This document shows positions 10,569 through 18,318 of a DNA stretch of 39,954 bases, in pieces. Source of the stretch: Kineococcus sp. TRM81007 (GTDB lineage Bacteria; Actinomycetota; Actinomycetes; Actinomycetales; Kineococcaceae); assembly GCF_022669155.1 (NCBI RefSeq), contig NZ_JALBVB010000052.1, positions 39,227 through 79,180 of the forward strand, written 5' to 3'. The position numbers were made by a program, and so were the translations under genes. Below the pieces are notes generated by a model, which ran no database searches, was not told the origin of the DNA, and saw nothing but the letters and a program-made list of their open reading frames with translations. The number at the start of each line of letters is the position of its first letter. Within the stretch, counting starts at the first letter, position 1.

Positions 10569-11173
10569 TGAGCGACGCGCACGAGCCCGGGGGAGAGGCG
10601 TCGGTGGAGCCGGCCGGCGCCCTGCCCGGCGACGCGGACGGGTTCGAGCGGCTGTGGACCCCGCACCGCATGGCGTACATCCGGGGTGAGAGGAAGCCCA
10701 CCGACCCCGACGACGCCCAGCAGTGCCCCTTCTGCCGGGCGCCGTCGCGCTCGGACGAGGACGGCCTCGTGGTGCACCGCGGGCAGCGCGTCCTCGTCGT
10801 GCTGAACCTGTACCCGTACAACCCCGGTCACCTGCTGGTGTGCCCCTACCGGCACGTGTCCTCCTACGTCGACCTCGACGCCGCCGAGCTGGCCGAGTTC
10901 ACCGCGCTCACCCGGGCGGCGCTCGCCACCCTGCGGGCCGCCTCGAACCCCGCCGGGTTCAACGTCGGCATGAACCAGGGCGCCGTCGCCGGGGCGGGCA
11001 TCGCCGCCCACCTGCACCAGCACGTCGTGCCCCGCTGGGCCGGGGACGCGAACTTCCTGCCGGTGGTGGCGCGCACCAAGGCCCTGCCGGAACTGCTGGA
11101 GGACACCCGCAGGCGCCTGGCCGAGGCGTGGACCGCGCCCGTCCCGGCCGCCGCGGCCGGCGGCGAGGGCTGA
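10568..11173 (+). CDS. HIT-family nucleotide hydrolase/phosphorylase
   Basis: 201-residue histidine-triad protein. The catalytic triad is plain in HLHQHVVPRW; upstream are CPFC (a probable metal-binding pair) and VVLNLYPYNPGHLLVCPYRHV, both typical of the actinobacterial HIT protein located between thrS and pgsA. The Mycobacterium tuberculosis protein at this position (Rv2613c) is described as an Ap4A phosphorylase, so a role in diadenosine polyphosphate turnover is likely but inferred. The ATG overlaps the thrS stop by one base, and the pgsA start follows three bases after its own stop. Confidence 0.93.
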   Translation: MSDAHEPGGEASVEPAGALPGDADGFERLWTPHRMAYIRGERKPTDPDDAQQCPFCRAPSRSDEDGLVVHRGQRVLVVLNLYPYNPGHLLVCPYRHVSSYVDLDAAELAEFTALTRAALATLRAASNPAGFNVGMNQGAVAGAGIAAHLHQHVVPRWAGDANFLPVVARTKALPELLEDTRRRLAEAWTAPVPAAAAGGEG

Positions 11174-11176
11174 GGC

Positions 11177-11821
11177 GTGCTCGGCCGCAACGCCCGCGCC
11201 TTCGCCGGCCGCGTCTTCACGCCCCCCGCGAAGCTGCTGCTGCGCCTGGGCGTCGACCCCGATGCGGTGACGATCGCCGGCACGGCCGGCGTCCTCGCCA
11301 GCGCCCTGGTGCTCTACCCCCTGGGGCAGCTGTTCTGGGGCTCCATCGCGGTGGGGTTCTTCGTCCTGTCCGACACCGTCGACGGGATCATGGCACGCAC
11401 CCTGGGCCGCACGGGCCGCTGGGGCGCCTACCTGGACTCCACCCTGGACCGCTTCGGCGACGCCGCCGTCTTCGGCGGCCTCGTCGTCTGGTTCGCGCGC
11501 GGCGGCGACTCGCCGGTGACGGCCGGGCTGGCGCTGCTGTGCCTGGTGCTGGGCAGCCTCGTCTCCTACGCCAAGGCGCGCGCCGAGGGGCTGGGGTTCA
11601 CCGCGAACGTCGGCATCGCCGAGCGTTCCGACCGGCTCCTCGCCGTCCTCGCCGCCACCACGCTCGTCGGCCTCGGCGTGCCGCTGCCGTTCCTGACCGT
11701 CGTGCTCGCGCTGCTGGCCGTCGCCAGCCTCGTCACCGTGGTCCAGCGCATGGCAGCGGTGCGCCGCCAGGCCCTGGCCGCCGCAGACGCCTCCCCGCCC
11801 GCCTCCGCTCCGCGCGCGTGA
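11177..11821 (+). CDS. pgsA: CDP-alcohol phosphatidyltransferase, probable phosphatidylinositol phosphate synthase
   Basis: 214-residue integral membrane enzyme. The CDP-alcohol phosphotransferase signature is complete: SDTVDGIMARTLGRTGRWGA followed by YLDSTLDR, with all four metal-binding aspartates. Several hydrophobic helices surround it. In actinobacteria the enzyme at this locus (PgsA1, Rv2612c) joins CDP-diacylglycerol and inositol 1-phosphate to phosphatidylinositol phosphate, the base of PIM, LM and LAM. That specificity is inferred from context: a PimA-like transferase and acyltransferase directly downstream. GTG start three bases after the HIT stop; its own stop overlaps the next GTG (GTGA at 11818). 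Confidence 0.92.
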   Translation: MLGRNARAFAGRVFTPPAKLLLRLGVDPDAVTIAGTAGVLASALVLYPLGQLFWGSIAVGFFVLSDTVDGIMARTLGRTGRWGAYLDSTLDRFGDAAVFGGLVVWFARGGDSPVTAGLALLCLVLGSLVSYAKARAEGLGFTANVGIAERSDRLLAVLAATTLVGLGVPLPFLTVVLALLAVASLVTVVQRMAAVRRQALAAADASPPASAPRA

Positions 11822-12771
11822 GCGGCGCCCGCGACGACCTGACCGCGTCCGCCTTCCGCCTGGCGTGGCGGCTGGCGCGCGCGGTGCCCGAACCGGTGGC
11901 GCTGACGCTGGCCGAGCGGGCCGCGGACCGGGTGCACGCCCGCGGCGGCACCCGGGTGGAGCAGTTGCGGGCCAACCTGCGCCGCGCGCGACCGCAGGCG
12001 TCGCCCGCCGAGCTGGACGACCTGGTGCACGAGGGCCTGCGTTCCTACGCGCGCTACTGGTGCGACGTGTTCCGGCTGCCCGCGTGGTCCCGCGAACGAA
12101 CCACCGCGGGGGTGCGCGCGAGCGGTGCCGAGCCGCTGCTCGAGCAGTTGCGCTCGGGGCGGGGAGCGGTGCTCTTCCTCGGCCACCTGGGCAACTGGGA
12201 CCACGCCGCGGCGTGGTGGTCGGCCTCCGGGCTCTCCCGGGTCGTCACGGTCGCGGAGCGGCTGCGCCCCGAGGCCGTCTTCACCGAGTTCCTCGCCTTC
12301 CGCCGGCGACTCGGCGTGGAGGTGCTGCCGCTGGGCGACCCGGGCACCTTCCCCGCGCTGGTGCGCGGGGTCCGAGCGGGAGCCGTGGTCCCGCTGCTGG
12401 CGGACCGGGACCTGTCGGGCAGCGGCGTGCCGGTGCGCTTCCTCGGCGAGACGCTGCCCATGGCCGCCGGACCGGCCACGCTCGCCCTGGCGGCCGGGGT
12501 GCCGCTGTTCCCCGCGGCCGTCTGGTACGAGGGGCCGCCGTCGCGCCCGCGCACGCTCGTGGTCGAGGTCGGCGAGGAGGTCCGCCGGCCGCCGGCCGAC
12601 CCCGCCCGTCCCGCCCGCGAGGACCGCGCCGCGGCGGTGGCGGCGATGACGCAGGGCTGCGCGGACGCGCTCGACGCGGCGGTCCGCGCCCACCCGCAGG
12701 ACTGGCACGTGCTGCAGCCGGTGTTCCCCGCGGACGTCGCCCGCGGGGGAGCGCGGGGAGGGACCCCGTGA
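11818..12771 (+). CDS. patA: Phosphatidylinositol mannoside acyltransferase
   Basis: 317-residue LpxL/HtrB-like lysophospholipid acyltransferase. The catalytic HX4D motif appears as HLGNWD near residue 122, with conserved downstream blocks PLLADRDLSGSGVPVRFLGE and MAAGPATLALAAGVPLFPAAVW. The C-terminus ends with WHVLQPVF. In mycobacteria PatA (Rv2611c) transfers palmitoyl to the 6-position of the mannose placed by PimA; the same role here is inferred from sequence and from its place between pgsA and pimA. It starts at the GTG overlapping the pgsA stop and its stop overlaps the next GTG, so expression is probably coupled. Membrane-associated on the cytoplasmic face in known relatives. Confidence 0.9.
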   Translation: MSGARDDLTASAFRLAWRLARAVPEPVALTLAERAADRVHARGGTRVEQLRANLRRARPQASPAELDDLVHEGLRSYARYWCDVFRLPAWSRERTTAGVRASGAEPLLEQLRSGRGAVLFLGHLGNWDHAAAWWSASGLSRVVTVAERLRPEAVFTEFLAFRRRLGVEVLPLGDPGTFPALVRGVRAGAVVPLLADRDLSGSGVPVRFLGETLPMAAGPATLALAAGVPLFPAAVWYEGPPSRPRTLVVEVGEEVRRPPADPARPAREDRAAAVAAMTQGCADALDAAVRAHPQDWHVLQPVFPADVARGGARGGTP

Positions 12772-13913
12772 GGATCGGGATCGTCTGCCCGTACTCCTTC
12801 GACGTGCCCGGTGGCGTGCAGTTCCACGTGCGCGACCTGGCCGAGCACCTGATCGCCCTGGGCCACTCCGTGCGCGTCCTGGCCCCCGCCGACGACCCCG
12901 CCACCCTGCCGGCCTTCGCCGACGCCGCCGGCGGGGTGGTCGCGGTTCCCTACAACGGCTCGGTGGCCCGGCTGTCGTTCGGGCCGCTGACCGCGGCCAG
13001 GGTCCGCCGCTGGGTCACCGAGGGGGACTTCGACGTGCTGCACGTGCACGAGCCGCTGTCGCCCAGCACCTCCCTGCTGGCGCTGTGGGCCGCGCAGCGC
13101 TCCGTGGTGGCGACGTTCCACACCGCCAACCTGCGCTCGCGCGCGATGCAGGCGGCCTCACCGCTGCTGCGCCCGAGCCTGGAGAAGATCGCCGCCCGCA
13201 TCGCCGTCAGCGAGGACGCCCGGCGCACCGTCGTCGAGCACGTCGGCGGCGACGCCGTGGTCGTCCCCAACGGCGTGTTCACCGACCGCTTCGCGCGCGC
13301 GCCGCGCCGCCCGGAGTGGTGCGGCACCCCCGAACGGCCCGTCGTGGCGTTCGTCGGGCGCCTCGACGAACCCCGCAAGGGCCTGGGGGTGCTGTGCGAG
13401 GCGGTGCCCCGCGTGCGCGCGGTCCTGCCCGGCGCCCGCTTCCTCGTCGCCGGGCGCGGGGACGCCGACGCCGCGCGCGCCACCGCGCCCGACCCGGGGG
13501 CCCTGGAGTTCCTGGGCGCGGTCGACGACGACGACAAGCGCTCGCTGCTGGCCTCCGCCGACGTCTACCTGGCGCCGCACACCGGGGGGGAGAGCTTCGG
13601 CATCGTCCTGGTCGAGGCCCTGGCGGCCGGTGCGGCCGTCGTGGCCAGCGACCTGGGCGCCTTCCGCCGCGTGCTGGACGACGGCGCGCACGGCCGGCTG
13701 TTCCCCACCGGCGACGCAGCTGCGGCCGCGGCCGCTCTGCTGGAGCTGCTGACCGACCCCGGGCAGCGGCGGCGCCTGGTGGACGCCGGGCAGCGCGCGG
13801 CCCGGCGCTACGACTGGTCCGTCGTGGCCGCCGACGTCCTCGCCGTCTACGAGACGGTCCGCTCCGGCGAGGACGCCCACCGTGGTGGCGAGCAGCGCAG
13901 GTCCGGGCGGTGA
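12768..13913 (+). CDS. pimA: Phosphatidylinositol alpha-mannosyltransferase (PimA)
   Basis: GT4-type transferase that puts the first mannose of GDP-mannose onto phosphatidylinositol at the inner face of the membrane. The 381-residue protein shows the family glycine loop (YSFDVPGGVQFHV, about 9-21), His118 in ATFHTANLR at the position known to matter in mycobacterial PimA, the GDP-binding VGRLDEPRKG (Arg198, Lys204) and the EX7E motif GGESFGIVLVEALAAG (Glu275, Glu283). Length matches the family. It overlaps its neighbours on both sides by GTGA. The preceding genes supply the lipid acceptor and the acyltransferase, which supports the assignment. Confidence 0.94.
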   Translation: MRIGIVCPYSFDVPGGVQFHVRDLAEHLIALGHSVRVLAPADDPATLPAFADAAGGVVAVPYNGSVARLSFGPLTAARVRRWVTEGDFDVLHVHEPLSPSTSLLALWAAQRSVVATFHTANLRSRAMQAASPLLRPSLEKIAARIAVSEDARRTVVEHVGGDAVVVPNGVFTDRFARAPRRPEWCGTPERPVVAFVGRLDEPRKGLGVLCEAVPRVRAVLPGARFLVAGRGDADAARATAPDPGALEFLGAVDDDDKRSLLASADVYLAPHTGGESFGIVLVEALAAGAAVVASDLGAFRRVLDDGAHGRLFPTGDAAAAAAALLELLTDPGQRRRLVDAGQRAARRYDWSVVAADVLAVYETVRSGEDAHRGGEQRRSGR

Positions 13914-14527
13914 ACCCCCTGACCTGGGCGCTGGCCGGGCTGCTGGTCCTGTGCCTGGTCGCCTGGTACCTGTCGGCCACCGCCCAGCGGCTGGACCGGC
14001 TGCACCGGCGGGTGGAGACCAGCCGGGCGGCGCTGGACGCGGAGCTGACCCGGCGGGCCTCGGCCGCCCTGGAGCTGGCCACCTCCGGCCGGCTGGACCC
14101 GGCGTCGTCGCTGCTGCTGGCCGACGCGGCCACGGCCGCCCTGGACGCGCCCCGCACCCCCGCGGCGCTGCGCGACGCCACCGACGCCGACGACGCGCAG
14201 CGCTGGCGCGCCGAGAGCGACCTGACGCGGGCGCTGGCCGCCGCCCTGCCGCCCCCGGGCGAGCGGGCCGGGCCGACGGGCGCGGACGAGCCGGCCCCGG
14301 GCGGGCTCGGGGTCGAGGGCGGGGACGAGCGGTGCGCGCGCGTCCTGGACGCCTGGCACCGGGTCGGGCTGGCCCGGCGCTTCCACAACGACGCCGTCGT
14401 CCAAGCCCGGCGCCTGCGGGGCAAGCGGGTGGTGCGCTGGGGGCACCTGGCCGGGCACGCGCGCCTGCCCGAGACGGCCGACTTCCACGACGGGACGGCG
14501 GACGGGGACGTCCGGCCCGGTCCGTAG
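13910..14527 (+). CDS. Small membrane-anchored protein, LemA-like
   Basis: 205-residue protein of uncertain function. One N-terminal transmembrane helix (about 3-22, LTWALAGLLVLCLVAWYLSA) is followed by a probable coiled coil (RLDRLHRRVETSRAALDAELTRR), an Ala-rich helical region and a C-terminal ARRFHNDAVVQARRLRGKRVVRWGHLAGHARLPETADFHD. That segment resembles the YNDxV...F end of LemA-family proteins. Actinobacteria often carry a membrane protein here between pimA and pdxS; M. tuberculosis Rv2609c is annotated, from memory, as a MutT-like membrane protein. Its GTG overlaps the pimA stop. It ends with TAG, one of only two TAG stops in the window, shared with the pdxS -10 box. Confidence 0.75.
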   Translation: MNPLTWALAGLLVLCLVAWYLSATAQRLDRLHRRVETSRAALDAELTRRASAALELATSGRLDPASSLLLADAATAALDAPRTPAALRDATDADDAQRWRAESDLTRALAAALPPPGERAGPTGADEPAPGGLGVEGGDERCARVLDAWHRVGLARRFHNDAVVQARRLRGKRVVRWGHLAGHARLPETADFHDGTADGDVRPGP

Positions 14528-14530
14528 GAT
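14525..14530 (+). promoter_or_regulatory. -10 box (TAGGAT) of pdxS, overlapping a stop codon
   Basis: TAGGAT starts with the TAG stop of the preceding gene. A start near 14537 gives a leader of about 54 bases before pdxS. I see no clear -35. Confidence 0.5.
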
Positions 14531-14590
14531 GCGCCCGGCAGGTCCGGTTCCCCGGAGCACACCCCGACACGAAGCGCGAGGCGCCAGAGC

Positions 14591-15544
14591 GTGAGCACCG
14601 ACCAGTCCACCCCCCGTGCCGGGATGCCCGCGCCCCGGGCCGAGGTCCGCGCCGGCGCGGGTCCCGCCGTCGGCACCGACCGCGTCAAGCGTGGCATGGC
14701 CGAGATGCTCAAGGGTGGTGTGATCATGGACGTCGTCACCGCCGAGCAGGCCCGCATCGCCGCCGACGCCGGCGCCGTGGCCGTCATGGCCCTGGAGCGG
14801 GTGCCCGCCGACATCCGCGCCCAGGGCGGCGTGTCCCGCATGTCCGACCCGGACGTGATCGAGTCGATCGTCTCCGCGGTGTCCATCCCCGTGATGGCCA
14901 AGGCCCGCATCGGTCACTTCGTCGAGGCGCAGGTGCTGCAGTCCCTCGGCGTGGACTACGTCGACGAGTCCGAGGTCCTCACCCCGGCCGACTACGCCCA
15001 CCACATCGACAAGCACGCGTTCACCGTGCCGTTCGTGTGCGGGGCCACGAACCTGGGCGAGGCGCTGCGGCGCATCACCGAGGGCGCGGCGATGATCCGC
15101 TCCAAGGGGGAGGCCGGCACCGGCGACGTCTCCAACGCGGTCACGCACGTGCGCACCATCCGCGCGGAGGTCAACCGGCTGCGCTCGATGGCGCCGGACG
15201 AGCTGTACGTGGCGGCGAAGGAGATGGCCGCCCCCTACGAGCTGGTCCGCGAGGTCGCCGAGCGCGGGGAGCTGCCCGTGGTGCTCTTCACCGCCGGCGG
15301 CATCGCCACCCCCGCGGACGCGGCGATGATGATGCAGCTCGGCGCCGACGGCGTCTTCGTCGGCTCGGGCATCTTCAAGTCCGGCAACCCCGCTCAGCGC
15401 GCCGAGGCGATCGTCAAGGCCACCACCTTCCACGACGACCCCGACGTCGTCGCGAAGGTCTCCCGCGGTCTGGGCGAGGCCATGGTGGGGCTGAACGTCG
15501 AGGCCCTCCCGGAGCCGCACCGCCTGGCCACCCGCGGCTGGTGA
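14591..15544 (+). CDS. pdxS: Pyridoxal 5'-phosphate synthase subunit PdxS
   Basis: Lyase subunit of the DXP-independent vitamin B6 pathway. It makes PLP from ribose 5-phosphate, glyceraldehyde 3-phosphate and ammonia supplied by PdxT, in a dodecameric complex. The 317-residue barrel protein has [13 protein letters not shown] with the conserved Asp, [15 protein letters not shown], the first catalytic lysine in VMAKARIGH, the second in [11 protein letters not shown], and [22 protein letters not shown] for phosphate binding. The N-terminus has about 25 extra residues relative to short homologues, common in actinobacteria. GTG start, weak Shine-Dalgarno. pdxT lies 573 bases downstream with a NUDIX gene between. 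Confidence 0.97.
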   Translation: MSTDQSTPRAGMPAPRAEVRAGAGPAVGTDRVKRGMAEMLKGGVIMDVVTAEQARIAADAGAVAVMALERVPADIRAQGGVSRMSDPDVIESIVSAVSIPVMAKARIGHFVEAQVLQSLGVDYVDESEVLTPADYAHHIDKHAFTVPFVCGATNLGEALRRITEGAAMIRSKGEAGTGDVSNAVTHVRTIRAEVNRLRSMAPDELYVAAKEMAAPYELVREVAERGELPVVLFTAGGIATPADAAMMMQLGADGVFVGSGIFKSGNPAQRAEAIVKATTFHDDPDVVAKVSRGLGEAMVGLNVEALPEPHRLATRGW

Positions 15545-15548
15545 CCCG

Positions 15549-16091
15549 CTGAGCGAGCAGGACCCGGGCGAGCACGACCCGCTGGGCCCGGAGTGGGGCA
15601 CCGCCCCCGACGGGACCCGCACCCGCAGCGCGGCCCGCGTCGTCGTCCTCGACGACGCGGGTCGCGTGCTGCTCGTGCGCGGCACCGACCCCAGCGCACC
15701 GGGGGCGGCGTGGTGGTTCACGGTGGGTGGCGGCCGCGACGCCGCCGAGCCGGCCCGGTGCGCAGCGGTCCGCGAGCTGGGCGAGGAGACCGGCATCGTC
15801 GCCGACCCGGCCGAGCTGGTGGGCCCGGTGTGGGAGCGCACTGCCGACTTCCCCTACCTCGGGCAGCGCTGCCGCCAGCACGAGGAGTTCTTCGTGCACC
15901 GCCTGCCCGCCCCCGCGCAGCTGTCCCGCGAGCGGTGGACGGCCCTGGAGGTCGCCACCCTCACCGACGTGCGCTGGTGGGACGTGGCCGAGCTGGCCCG
16001 CACCACCGACACCGTGTACCCCGCCGCTCTGGCGCACCTGCTCGCGCAGCTGCCGGTGCGCTGGGACGGGCCACCCCTGCGGATCGCCTGA
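15549..16091 (+). CDS. NUDIX hydrolase, probably starting at CTG
   Basis: Hydrolyses a nucleoside diphosphate linked to another moiety; the substrate cannot be told. The Nudix box GX5EX7REUXEEXGU is perfect: [20 protein letters not shown] plus TGI. The family's first strand ([21 protein letters not shown]) lies upstream of the first ATG or GTG in this frame (15666) and must be translated for a complete fold. The frame opens at 15495 after a stop at 15492-15494. The only plausible initiator near the pdxS end is CTG at 15549, four bases after pdxS stops and preceded by GGTGA. From there the product has 180 residues. The start is an inference. The gene sits between pdxS and pdxT. Confidence 0.8.
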   Translation: MSEQDPGEHDPLGPEWGTAPDGTRTRSAARVVVLDDAGRVLLVRGTDPSAPGAAWWFTVGGGRDAAEPARCAAVRELGEETGIVADPAELVGPVWERTADFPYLGQRCRQHEEFFVHRLPAPAQLSRERWTALEVATLTDVRWWDVAELARTTDTVYPAALAHLLAQLPVRWDGPPLRIA

Positions 16092-16105
16092 GCAGGGAGC
16101 GGTCC

Positions 16106-16111
16106 TACGCT
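16106..16111 (+). promoter_or_regulatory. -10 box (TACGCT) of a likely leaderless pdxT transcript
   Basis: TACGCT is six bases before the GTG of pdxT at 16118. No Shine-Dalgarno stands before the start codon, which fits a leaderless message. Confidence 0.5.
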
Positions 16112-16117
16112 CACCCG

Positions 16118-16762
16118 GTGCGCGAGGAACCGGTGATCGGGGTGCTGGCCCTGCAGGGCGACGTCCGTGAGCACCTGGCGGCCCTGACCGCCGCGGGGGC
16201 GCGCGCCGTCACGGTGCGCCGCGAGCGCGAGCTGGCGGAGGTGGACGGCCTGGTCCTGCCCGGCGGGGAGTCCACCACCATCGACCGCCTGCTGCGCACC
16301 TTCGAGCTGCGCGAGCCGCTGCGCGAGCGCGTCGACGGCGGCCTGCCCGTCTACGGCTCCTGCGCGGGCATGATCCTGCTCGCGGACCGCGTCCTGGACG
16401 GCGCGCCGGACCAGCGGACCCTCGGCGGCATCGACATCACGGTGCGGCGCAACGCCTTCGGGCGGCAGGTGGAGAGCTGGGAGGAGGACCTCCCGGTCGA
16501 GGGCGTCACCGACGGCGGCGATGACGTGCGCGCCGTCTTCATCCGCGCACCGTGGGTGGAGGAGGCCGGCGAGGGTGTGCGGGTGCTCGCCCGGGTGGGC
16601 TCCGGGCCGGCCGCGGGTAGGATCGTCGCAGTGCGTTCCGGCGATCTGCTGGCGACGTCGTTCCACCCGGAGATCACCGGGGACGACCGGGTGCACCGCT
16701 ACTTCGTGGACCTGGTGCGAGGCCGGGACCGCGGGCAGGGGCACGAGGAGCGGCGGGGCTGA
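16118..16762 (+). CDS. pdxT: Pyridoxal 5'-phosphate synthase glutaminase subunit PdxT
   Basis: Class I glutamine amidotransferase that feeds ammonia to PdxS. The 214-residue protein carries the family landmarks: [13 protein letters not shown] at the N-terminus, LPGGESTTI, the nucleophile cysteine in [20 protein letters not shown], and the His-Glu pair in SFHPEIT. The C-terminal tail ([13 protein letters not shown]) is polar and probably dispensable. The GTG at 16118 is chosen for its -10 box; a GTG five codons later, nearer the first strand, is the alternative. yebC begins 48 bases after the stop, as in many actinobacteria. Confidence 0.96.
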   Translation: MREEPVIGVLALQGDVREHLAALTAAGARAVTVRRERELAEVDGLVLPGGESTTIDRLLRTFELREPLRERVDGGLPVYGSCAGMILLADRVLDGAPDQRTLGGIDITVRRNAFGRQVESWEEDLPVEGVTDGGDDVRAVFIRAPWVEEAGEGVRVLARVGSGPAAGRIVAVRSGDLLATSFHPEITGDDRVHRYFVDLVRGRDRGQGHEERRG

Positions 16763-16810
16763 GATCGCCCGGCAGACATCGACCAGCGAGCGAACGGCGG
16801 AGGGAACACC

Positions 16811-17572
16811 ATGTCCGGCCACTCCAAGTGGGCGACGACCAAGCACAAGAAGGCCGTCGTCGACGCCAAGCGCGCCAAGAGCTTCGCTCGGCTGATCAAG
16901 AACATCGAGGTCGCGGCCCGCACCGGCGGCGGCGACCCCGCGGGCAACCCGACGCTGTACGACGCCATCCAGAAGGCCAAGAAGACCTCCGTGCCGGCGG
17001 ACAACATCGACCGCGCCGTCAAGCGCGGTTCGGGTGCCGAGGCCGGCGGCGCCGACTGGCAGACGATCATGTACGAGGGGTACGGCCCCAACGGCGTGGC
17101 GATGCTCGTGGAGTGCCTGACGGACAACAAGAACCGCGCGGCCATGGAGGTCCGCACGGCGATGACCCGCAACGGCGGCTCGATGGCCGACCCGGGCAGC
17201 GTGGCGTACATGTTCAGCCGCAAGGGCGTCGTCGTCATCGGCAAGGAGGGCACCGACCTCACGGAGGACGACGTCCTGGCCGCCGTCCTGGAGGCCGGCG
17301 CCGAGGAGGTCACCGACCAGGGCGACACCTTCGAGGTCGTCTGCGAGCCCACCGACCTGGTGGCCGTGCGCGAGGCCCTGCAGGCGGCGGGGATCGACTA
17401 CGACTCCGCCGACGCCAGCTTCGTGCCCAGCGTGCAGGTGCCGCTGGACGCCGAGGGCGCCGCGAAGGTCTTCCGGCTCGTCGACGCGCTCGACGACTGC
17501 GACGACGTGCAGAACGTCTTCGCCAACTACGACGTCTCCGACGACGTCATGGCGGCCCTCGAGGACGCCTGA
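16811..17572 (+). CDS. yebC: YebC/PmpR-family regulator
   Basis: 253-residue YebC/TACO1-type protein. Members act as transcriptional regulators (PmpR) or as ribosome-associated factors that relieve stalling at proline stretches. The signature N-terminus [25 protein letters not shown] is present, then [34 protein letters not shown], the acidic domain with [14 protein letters not shown], and [18 protein letters not shown]. Length equals the family norm. ATG start with GGAGGG seven bases upstream. It precedes ruvC, its usual neighbour in bacteria. Confidence 0.97.
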   Translation: MSGHSKWATTKHKKAVVDAKRAKSFARLIKNIEVAARTGGGDPAGNPTLYDAIQKAKKTSVPADNIDRAVKRGSGAEAGGADWQTIMYEGYGPNGVAMLVECLTDNKNRAAMEVRTAMTRNGGSMADPGSVAYMFSRKGVVVIGKEGTDLTEDDVLAAVLEAGAEEVTDQGDTFEVVCEPTDLVAVREALQAAGIDYDSADASFVPSVQVPLDAEGAAKVFRLVDALDDCDDVQNVFANYDVSDDVMAALEDA

Positions 17573-17642
17573 GCGGCCCACCGCAGGCGCGTCCCGCGCG
17601 CCCGGGACGGCCCCCACCTCGCCGCGTGCGAGGCTGGGGGCC

Positions 17643-18263
17643 GTGCGCGTCCTCGCCGTCGACCCCGGTCTCACCCGCTGCGGTCTGGGGGTGGTCGAGT
17701 CCACCGGCTCCACCGCCGCCGCCCGGGCGGCGGGTCGTCGCGTGCGGATGGTCGCCGTCGGCGTCGTGCGCACCCCCGCCGACGAGCCCGTGGCCGCCCG
17801 GCTGCTGTCCGTGGCCGACGGGCTGGACGAGTGGTTGGACGAGCACACCCCCGACGTGGTCGCCGTCGAGCGCGTCTTCGCCCAGGCCAACGTCCGCTCG
17901 GTGATGGGTACCGCCCAGGCCGCCGGACTGGTGCTCGTCGCCGCCGCCCGGCGCGGGCTGCCGGTGGCGATGCACACGCCCAGCGAGGTCAAGGCCGCCG
18001 TCACCGGTTCCGGGCGCGCCGGCAAGGAGCAGGTGACCGCGATGGTGACCCGCATCCTCGGCCTGGACGCACCGCCCCGGCCCGCCGACGCCGCCGACGC
18101 GCTGGCGCTGGCGCTGTGCCACCTGTGGCGGGGGTCGGCCACCACCCGGCTGGAGGCCGCCGCGCACGGCGCCCTCGTCACCGGGCGGCGCAACGGCTAC
18201 GCCGAGGCGGCTCGTGCCGCCGCCCGCCGGCCGGTGGGGCAGCCCGGGCGCGCCACCCGCTGA
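17643..18263 (+). CDS. ruvC: Holliday junction resolvase RuvC
   Basis: Dimeric endonuclease that cuts Holliday junctions symmetrically with RuvAB. The 206-residue product starts with the first catalytic Asp in [16 protein letters not shown], has the catalytic Glu in [25 protein letters not shown], the conserved [19 protein letters not shown] loop, and [17 protein letters not shown] supplying the last two acidic residues. The C-terminal ~35 residues are a basic tail beyond the usual core. GTG start with a weak GAGGCT seven bases upstream, perhaps another leaderless start. Unusually, ruvA does not follow directly: two opposite-strand genes lie between. Confidence 0.95.
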   Translation: MRVLAVDPGLTRCGLGVVESTGSTAAARAAGRRVRMVAVGVVRTPADEPVAARLLSVADGLDEWLDEHTPDVVAVERVFAQANVRSVMGTAQAAGLVLVAAARRGLPVAMHTPSEVKAAVTGSGRAGKEQVTAMVTRILGLDAPPRPADAADALALALCHLWRGSATTRLEAAAHGALVTGRRNGYAEAARAAARRPVGQPGRATR

Positions 18264-18270
18264 CGGGGCT

Positions 18271-18318
18271 CCTCAGCCGCGACGGTGCGGCGGCTCTCCT
18301 CAGCCGCGACGGTGCGGC
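18271..18318 (-). repeat. 27-bp-period tandem duplication spanning a stop codon
   Basis: The 21-base segment at 18271-18291 recurs exactly at 18298-18318. On the minus strand the copy at 18298-18318 encodes the end of the DUF4126-like protein and contains its TGA; the other copy lies just downstream. The offset of 27 keeps the frame, so a read-through would end HRRG-stop a second time. Confidence 0.9.
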
